Below are positions 14,925 to 20,129 of a stretch of DNA of 20,129 nt, one piece after another. A program made the position numbers and the translations under genes. Below the pieces are notes generated by a model. The model did no database searches. It was not told the DNA's origin and saw only the letters and a list, made by a program, of their open reading frames with translations. This stretch comes from Cardinium hertigii_C. Its GTDB lineage: Bacteria > Bacteroidota > Bacteroidia > Cytophagales > Amoebophilaceae. The number at the start of each line of letters is the position of its first letter. Positions within the stretch are counted from its first letter, which is position 1. The stretch lies in the NCBI RefSeq assembly GCF_050864855.1, contig NZ_JBOZWW010000059.1, positions 1 through 20,129 of the forward strand. The letters run 5' to 3'.

Positions 14925-16043
14925 TTAAAAGGCTTCTATATAGGCCAACATTAATTTATAAATTTTAGTATTATTTTGATGCATAGCAAGTTCTAATGGG
15001 GTAATGCCTGCTTTGTTTTGTATAGATAAACCATTACCAACATGTACCAATAGTTTTTTTATTATAGCGGTATGTCGACATTGAACAGCATAATGTAAAG
15101 GGGTTTGACCCAGGTGATTGGGTACATTTACATCCAACGAAGGATAACGCAATAAACCACTCACCACGTCTAGTTGATTCATAACAACTGCATAATGTAA
15201 GGGTGTACTCCCGGTACGATCTTGTATATTTACTTCCAAAAAAGGCACATGGCGCAAAGTTTTTAATAACTTACTTTTTTTATTGGCAACTATAAGATGC
15301 AATGGTGTGGCACCATTAGCTGCTTTAGCATTGATGTTAAAATGACCAGACTTTAATACGGTTTGAAAAATAGTTGGGCTATTTTGTTTAGCTGCCCAAT
15401 GCAACGCCGTATATCCATTCTTATCCTCTGTTTCAATAATTTGTTTGTGTGCCAACAACAGCCGAATGATTGGCAGTCTTCGTCCTTTAATGGCCAAGAA
15501 TAAAGGGTTAGGCGTAGCATTACAAATAGCACCTGCTTGCAATAATAATTGTACAAGGTCCTTTCTGTTTTGTTGAATAGCCAATTGTAATGGATGGCAT
15601 CCTCTATGATTTAAAATATTTGGATCTGCACCAGCTGCCAGCAAAAGAGAGACAATTTTTTTATGTCCCCTTTCAATGGCCAGCAACAAAGGTGTATGGC
15701 CATTTCTAACACTTATTTGATTTAATAAAGGATTGGCTTCAAGCAAACATGCAACCACTGTTGCTTTGGCATATTTAGCCGCATAATGCAATGGGCTATA
15801 TCCTAAAAAATCCTGATTATTAATGTTTTTTTTATCAATCAGTAAAGCAGTAACCTTTTGTAGATTATTTTCTTGAATGGCCCATATAAGTGGTCTGTTT
15901 ACAGTAGATAGATGATTGGCTACTGGTACCTGATGCGTTTCTGAACGCGCATAACTATATGATCCACTGATGGATAAGAGCCAAAAGCCAATCAATAAGC
16001 TTGTATTTTGTATAGAAAAATAAACAAGGGATAATCGTTCCAT
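14925..16043 (-). CDS. Exported ankyrin-repeat protein
   Basis: A 372-residue protein built almost entirely of ankyrin repeats. An N-terminal signal peptide is likely: a hydrophobic segment at about 15-29, then Ser-Tyr-Ala with cleavage near residue 32. About ten 33-residue repeats follow from residue ~52 to the end. They are marked by TPLHYA-type helices (YSPLHYAAK, HTPLLLAIE, CHPLQLAIQ, YTALHWAAK, ATPLHLIVA, STPLHYAVV, QTPLHYAVQ, ITPLELAMH) and degenerate first and fifth repeats. There is no catalytic domain, so the protein should act by protein-protein binding. Ankyrin proteins of intracellular bacteria often act on host proteins. The signal peptide here would send it at least to the periplasm. 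It may share a transcription unit with glyA, which lies 81 bp downstream. Confidence 0.9.
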   Translation of the reverse strand: MERLSLVYFSIQNTSLLIGFWLLSISGSYSYARSETHQVPVANHLSTVNRPLIWAIQENNLQKVTALLIDKKNINNQDFLGYSPLHYAAKYAKATVVACLLEANPLLNQISVRNGHTPLLLAIERGHKKIVSLLLAAGADPNILNHRGCHPLQLAIQQNRKDLVQLLLQAGAICNATPNPLFLAIKGRRLPIIRLLLAHKQIIETEDKNGYTALHWAAKQNSPTIFQTVLKSGHFNINAKAANGATPLHLIVANKKSKLLKTLRHVPFLEVNIQDRTGSTPLHYAVVMNQLDVVSGLLRYPSLDVNVPNHLGQTPLHYAVQCRHTAIIKKLLVHVGNGLSIQNKAGITPLELAMHQNNTKIYKLMLAYIEAF

Positions 16044-16099
16044 ATCTATTGAATGACCAAATAACGCTTTATTTTGTATAAAAAAAGAATTAATATAAC

Positions 16100-16178
16100 C
16101 TTATCTATTTAGATAGCTTATGGATCAAGAGAAATGAAGCTGAATAGAAGGTTTTTACCACCGATCTAAATAGATAAG
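16100..16178. repeat. Perfect 15-bp inverted repeat between the ankyrin and RSH genes
   Basis: CTTATCTATTTAGAT (16100-16114) pairs exactly with ATCTAAATAGATAAG (16164-16178) across a 49-base loop. The arms are AT-rich and no T-run adjoins, so it is not a standard terminator. It could be an operator for the downstream ankyrin gene or the footprint of a small element. Confidence 0.45.
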
Positions 16179-16218
16179 AAGAAACAAATAAAGCTATTCG
16201 CCTATAGATCCGTAACGT

Positions 16219-17346
16219 CTAATCTAAATATTTGTATTTCCAATGCGCTGCCTCACCATGTTCTGCAATATGATCCATACGCTCTGTACGTATTTGTACC
16301 TCTAATCGACCATATTTACAAGTTTCAAAGGTAAGATGGAGCGATTCATAGCTACTATCTCTTGGTATGCTAATCCAATCCCGCATAATATTACAGATTG
16401 GCTTATAAAGACTACTGAGAATAGTAAGCACCTTCCAGCAAGCTATTTTTTCTTCTTGAAGTGTTTTACCATCCATACCTGTTAAAATAATTCTAACAGC
16501 AGCAAGATCATGTATTTGATCAAAGTCTACTTTTAACCTCCGAATCTTATGCCAAATAGAATAGACAGATTTAATACGTTTTTTTAATATAAAATCAATG
16601 CCATGTGCGTGAACAGCGGAATAGACCTCCTCAGAAATAAGATTTAACTTTTGCTGTCTTTGCAACTTGGTCATACCTAACTTAGCCGTAATGGAATAAT
16701 AACTTAACGTATAAGTATGCTTCAACCAAAAATCAGCCAATTTGGCTTGGACATTATACAACCCCATTCTATGGGAAAGTGGAATATACAAACGCTTTAA
16801 GTCAAGTAACAACTTAGTACCAGCATAGTAAATTAAGGGTGCATGCACACTGCCTAACAATACGCCACTAGCGTTTACCCGAATAATATCAGCAATTTGT
16901 AACAAAATTGCCACAATACGTGGAAGCCTTACATCAGAATGGGTTATACCATTGAGAATGGTACTAGAGCGAAACTTACCATAATATACACTACGCAACT
17001 CCACTAATATAGCAGCTGTTTCTAAACCAAAATAGTTTTGAATAGCTTTTTTCCTTACCAGCCCTTTTAAAAAAAGTGGTGCTAAGATCACAGCAACAAC
17101 AGCAGCTAAATTTAAAGAAAGTTCAGTAACCGCAATAATAGCTACCCGAATACATTCCCTCAAAAGATGCTGACATATTTTTGAATCTTGCGCTCCTTCG
17201 GCAGCGGTTAACCATGAACAGGCCTCCTGCAACGTTGACGAAACTTCTTTGATATCGCTTGCATTTTTAGAGACTGCCCTTGCAAGTTGATGCAAATTCC
17301 AATTATTTAGGTGAAGTATCTCATTCCTTTTTATCATTCTATACAA
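16219..17346 (-). CDS. RelA/SpoT homologue with degenerate hydrolase and intact-looking synthetase domain
   Basis: The 375-residue protein resembles the N-terminal half of a long RSH (ppGpp synthetase/hydrolase). Residues 60-160 align with the HD hydrolase domain, but the key residues are gone: the His-Asp pair is Ala-Pro (89-90, ILAP), the following Glu-Asp region reads LKGL, and the usual ADRLHN is ADIIRV (152-157). The linker PLSHRMGLYNVQAKLADF (189-206) is kept. The synthetase region keeps KKRIKSVYSIWHKI (255-268), HDLAAVRIIL (279-288, candidate catalytic Asp), SYESLH (332-337) and EVQIRTERMDHIAEHGEAAH (349-368). The protein stops directly after AAHWKYK, so the TGS and C-terminal regulatory domains that sense ribosomal state are missing. 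No continuation is seen downstream in frame. It may be an unregulated synthetase, a ppGpp-binding relic, or a decaying gene. Confidence 0.85.
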   Translation of the reverse strand: MYRMIKRNEILHLNNWNLHQLARAVSKNASDIKEVSSTLQEACSWLTAAEGAQDSKICQHLLRECIRVAIIAVTELSLNLAAVVAVILAPLFLKGLVRKKAIQNYFGLETAAILVELRSVYYGKFRSSTILNGITHSDVRLPRIVAILLQIADIIRVNASGVLLGSVHAPLIYYAGTKLLLDLKRLYIPLSHRMGLYNVQAKLADFWLKHTYTLSYYSITAKLGMTKLQRQQKLNLISEEVYSAVHAHGIDFILKKRIKSVYSIWHKIRRLKVDFDQIHDLAAVRIILTGMDGKTLQEEKIACWKVLTILSSLYKPICNIMRDWISIPRDSSYESLHLTFETCKYGRLEVQIRTERMDHIAEHGEAAHWKYKYLD

Positions 17347-17690
17347 TCAAAAATTTTTTTACATAAACCAATGCCAGCATAAGTGCGTTTTGACCGATGG
17401 CGCAGTTTAAGTAAAGTTTATAACTTTCGATTTAAAGTTACAATTTTATAAACTTGTATGGCCAACTATAGAAAAAGAAATATCCTAATTTTGTAAAACC
17501 TATAAAATAAGCCAATTATTATGACTTAGATGAAATACCTTAACATAGCAAAAGATAAAACCGATATGTTTATGAATTTTGTAATACTATACTCTTTTTT
17601 AAACAAAAAATTTTTATTATACTTTTAATTGATTAAAAAGAGAGGAATCATTCTTTTACTGCGCTTTTAACTTAAAAACATAGCATTTAA
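17347..17690. other. AT-rich intergenic region between the RSH gene and tRNA-Leu
   Basis: 344 very AT-rich bases with no open frame of note. It should hold the RSH promoter and the end of the tRNA transcript. No clear hairpin terminator or motif stands out. Confidence 0.4.
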
Positions 17691-17777
17691 TGGTACCTAG
17701 GGCCGGAATCGAACCGGCACGATATTGCTATCATTGGTTTTTGAGACCAACGCGTCTACCAATTCCGCCACCCAGGC
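17691..17777 (-). tRNA. tRNA-Leu (anticodon CAA)
   Basis: On the minus strand the gene starts GCCTGGGTGGCGGAATTGG and ends with the acceptor strand CCTAGGT, discriminator A and an encoded CCA (17691-17693). The anticodon stem TTGGT/ACCAA encloses CTCAAAA, giving anticodon CAA, which reads TTG. The long variable arm (about TGATAGCAATATCG) and the D-loop are those of a leucine tRNA. The T arm is GCCGGTTCGATTCCGGC. It lies downstream of tRNA-Cys and rpsA on the same strand. Confidence 0.95.
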
Positions 17778-17859
17778 AAAAAACAAAAAAATTACCGGCA
17801 AGCATACATACAGATAGCGATGCCAACTCCATTCCATCTACTTAAAACAGTAAACTTAG

Positions 17860-17932
17860 AGGTCGCGAGTGGATTCGAACCACCGATAAGAGGTTTTGCA
17901 GACCCCTGCCTTAACCACTCGGCCACGCGACC
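17860..17932 (-). tRNA. tRNA-Cys (anticodon GCA)
   Basis: A 73-base cloverleaf on the minus strand. The acceptor stem is GGTCGCG/CGCGACC with discriminator T, as expected for cysteine. The anticodon stem GGGGT/ACCTC encloses CTGCAAA (anticodon GCA), and the T arm is GGTGGTTCGAATCCACT. CCA is not encoded; the gene is followed by CTA. It begins 9 bp after the rpsA stop codon, so it may be cut from the rpsA transcript. Confidence 0.95.
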
Positions 17933-17941
17933 CAAAAGCAA

Positions 17942-19717
17942 CTATTCTTTACTTTCCTTTTTTGTATGTTGCTCTAACTGTTCTTTCAAGTTGGCAAAAG
18001 CTTCAAACCCTCTAGTAGATGGTGCTTTCTCTATTTTTCCTTTTGCTTCTCCCCTTGTTTTAGCTTCAACTTTGGCGTCTACCTCTGGATTAAAAAGAAT
18101 CTGATGTGATAAAATTATTTTTTTATCCGCTTTAGCACATTTTATTACTTGAAAATCCAACTCCTCTCCAACTTCTGGCTCTTGACCATCTGCTTTAATA
18201 AAATGGTGCTGTGCTACTTGTCCTTCTATACCATGGACTAACTCAACAATAGCGCCACGACCTGGAATCTTTTTTAGAATAGTCCCTTTATGTAAGGAAC
18301 CTACTTGAAAGATTTTTTCACACATATCCCATGGGTTTTCTTGTTTTAAGCCAAGTGAAAGGCGTCTATTCTCCCGACTAATACCCAATACAATCACTTC
18401 TAATTTTTCTCCCAACTTCAAAACGTCAGAAGGATGTGCCACCCGCTTGGTGTCAGAAAGACGAGAAACATGTAAAAGGCCTTCAATACCCGGCTCTAGC
18501 TCTATAAAAGCCCCAAAATGGGTTAGGTTTCGGACCACTCCTTCATGGGTAGTACCTACTGCATAGGTAGATAAAAATTCATCATGTTCCCACGGATCAC
18601 CAGTCAGTTGTTTGATGCCTAAAGATATTTTATAATTTTTTCGATCCAATGACAATATGCAGGTTTCAATGGTATCACCTATTTTATAATGTTCATTGAT
18701 ATCACGCAAGTATTGCGACCATGATATATCTAAAACATAGACAAACCCTTCAATACCTGGCATCAATTCTATAAAAAGACCATAATCGGCAATATTGGTT
18801 ATGGTACCTTTAATGGTAGATCCCACTTCTAACGTTTCTGGAAGGGCATCCCATGGATGCTCTTGAAGTTGCTTCATACCTAAAGAAATACGTTTTTTAT
18901 CTTCATTAAATCCAATAACTACTACACGTACCTTTTGACCAAGCGTGAACAACTCTTCTGGATGATTGACTCTGCTCCAAGCCATATCTAGCTTATGGAG
19001 CAAGCCATCTACTCCTCCTAAGTCAATAAAAGCACCAAATTTGGTTATGTTTTTGACATAGCCTTCTAAAATTTGTCCTTTTTCAAGATTGCTAATAATT
19101 TCAAATTTTTGTCCTTCCAGTTTTTTTTCAGTTAGTGCTTTATGAGAAACTACTACATTATCATTGGTATGGTTAATTTTAATAACGATTACATCAATGG
19201 TTTTACCTACAAAAACATCAAAGTCTAATACAGGCCTAATATCAATTTGTGAACCAGGCAAAAAAGTTTCAATATCACACACTTCTACAATTAACCCTCC
19301 TTTGGTCCTGCGCTTAACCAGCCCTTCTAGAACTTCTCCATGTTCTAATGCATATTGAATTTTTTCCCAGGCTCTTACCAATTTGGCTTTTTTACGAGAA
19401 AGTACCAGCTGACCTTTGGTATTTTCTGTTTCTTCTATATATACTTCAACTTCATCACCTGGTTTTAAATCGGGTAGATCTCTAAACTCAGAAGCAGCTA
19501 TTAAACCGTCGGATTTGTATCCAACCCCAACAATAACATCTTTATGGGTAATGCTTATAACCGATCCTTTTACTACTTCATATTGACTAATAGCGCTTAA
19601 AGTAGCTCCATATAGGGCAGCCATATCTTCTTTTTGTTGATCTGTATATGCACTGCCTAATTTTTTATTAGGATTGTCATATTGATCCCAGTTGAAAACT
19701 CCTTCCGTTGCATGCAT
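17942..19717 (-). CDS. rpsA: 30S ribosomal protein S1
   Basis: The S1 protein binds mRNA leaders and brings them to the 30S subunit. At 591 residues it carries six S1 (OB-fold) domains, starting roughly at VVKGSVISI, VLEGLVKRR, ILEGYVKNI, TIKGTITNI, THEGVVRNL and LHKGTILKK. Domains three to five have the strong GAFIDL/GLFIEL-GxxGLLH pattern of mRNA-binding units, and domains one, two and six are more divergent, as usual. The tail is charged and low-complexity (about 560-591). The start at 19717 (MHATEGVFNWDQYDN) is preferred because this pattern is typical of Bacteroidota S1; an ATG at 19756 would add 13 residues. tRNA-Cys follows within 10 bp. About 190 bp upstream lies the right-hand repeat element. 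Confidence 0.95.
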   Translation of the reverse strand: MHATEGVFNWDQYDNPNKKLGSAYTDQQKEDMAALYGATLSAISQYEVVKGSVISITHKDVIVGVGYKSDGLIAASEFRDLPDLKPGDEVEVYIEETENTKGQLVLSRKKAKLVRAWEKIQYALEHGEVLEGLVKRRTKGGLIVEVCDIETFLPGSQIDIRPVLDFDVFVGKTIDVIVIKINHTNDNVVVSHKALTEKKLEGQKFEIISNLEKGQILEGYVKNITKFGAFIDLGGVDGLLHKLDMAWSRVNHPEELFTLGQKVRVVVIGFNEDKKRISLGMKQLQEHPWDALPETLEVGSTIKGTITNIADYGLFIELMPGIEGFVYVLDISWSQYLRDINEHYKIGDTIETCILSLDRKNYKISLGIKQLTGDPWEHDEFLSTYAVGTTHEGVVRNLTHFGAFIELEPGIEGLLHVSRLSDTKRVAHPSDVLKLGEKLEVIVLGISRENRRLSLGLKQENPWDMCEKIFQVGSLHKGTILKKIPGRGAIVELVHGIEGQVAQHHFIKADGQEPEVGEELDFQVIKCAKADKKIILSHQILFNPEVDAKVEAKTRGEAKGKIEKAPSTRGFEAFANLKEQLEQHTKKESKE

Positions 19718-19907
19718 AAGGGCGAGGTATTGACTTTTGTTAGTTAAAAACAGCACTACATTATTTGCATGGTGCTGCTTTGTGTGGTTAAAAAATGAAA
19801 TTAATATACGACCATAAGTGCAATGATCTGACCATTCAGATTTGCCTTACAAGCCCTAAAGTTACAAAAAAAATATAAGGATTGGTATGATTTACCTATA
19901 TTATAAG

Positions 19908-20129
19908 TAGTCGGCCCTGAAATATTATTTTTGAATAAATTTATTGAATGGATATTTCTTTATAATATATATGGTTTATCAGGCGCTCTATTTTTCTTAC
20001 CCAAGATATAGGTATAACTGGTTTTGGATTAAGAATTTTAATTATATAGGTTTTAATTTATTTGACTGTGAGGGTATTAAGAATAATTTTCTTGTAATCA
20101 GTCGTAGGTTATGAGCAATAGCACATAAA
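19908..20129 (-). mobile_element. Right copy of the 222-bp inverted repeat
   Basis: The exact reverse complement of 2-223, so the two copies face each other across the whole window. The inner edge (TAGTCGGCCCTGA) lies about 190 bp upstream of the rpsA start, so the rpsA promoter should sit between the element and the gene. The same 47-codon open stretch is present on the plus strand here (19971-20114). It is probably the terminal part of an insertion element present in several genomic copies. Confidence 0.7.

Noticed and set aside
2..20129. Linear plasmid or phage with terminal inverted repeats
   Set aside because: The interior holds core chromosomal genes (rpsA, glyA, uvrB, tRNAs) and no replication or phage genes, and a repeat cutting a Nudix-like gene fits an insertion element better.

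Overview
The window looks like chromosomal DNA from an AT-rich, reduced-genome Bacteroidota endosymbiont of the Amoebophilaceae type (Cardinium or Amoebophilus-like). This rests on the Bacteroidota-style rpsA, glyA, uvrB and mlaE/mlaF, the lack of clear Shine-Dalgarno sequences, the abundance of secreted and eukaryote-like proteins (ankyrin repeats, a phosphoinositide-phosphatase motif, poly-proline and Ala/Glu/Lys-rich proteins), and repeat-element copies at both edges. The genus call is inference.

Layout. (1) Positions 2-223 and 19908-20129 are perfect 222-bp inverted copies of the same sequence, probably the end of an insertion element whose remainder lies outside the window. Directly inside the left copy is the 3' stump of a Nudix-hydrolase-like gene. 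(2) Positions 426-7273 hold six minus-strand paralogues. They share a ~35-residue N-terminal export or anchor segment ending in an invariant Ala-Glu-Val-Cys, then diverge into low-complexity bodies (acidic, Ala/Glu/Lys-rich, basic, poly-proline, Cys/His-bearing). Four same-orientation copies of a ~175-bp double-hairpin element sit 50-100 bp upstream of four of them. The block has grown by tandem duplication and is decaying in places: one member has lost its last 16 codons to a TAG, and another is only 99 codons. (3) uvrB (minus) is divergent from a plus-strand probable lipoprotein carrying the Cys-Lys-Ser-Gly-Lys-Asp-Arg-Thr signature of SopB/IpgD and inositol-polyphosphate 4-phosphatases. (4) mlaE and mlaF form a plus-strand pair for an Mla-type phospholipid transporter, without a neighbouring MCE (mlaD) gene. 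(5) On the minus strand come glyA, an exported ~10-repeat ankyrin protein, an RSH (Rel/SpoT) protein with a dead hydrolase domain and no C-terminal regulatory domains, tRNA-Leu(CAA), tRNA-Cys(GCA) and six-domain rpsA.

The most distinctive content is the paralogue array with its hairpin elements, and the SopB-like phosphatase. Together with the ankyrin protein they suggest a host-interaction locus set among housekeeping genes. All host-directed functions are inferred from motifs only.
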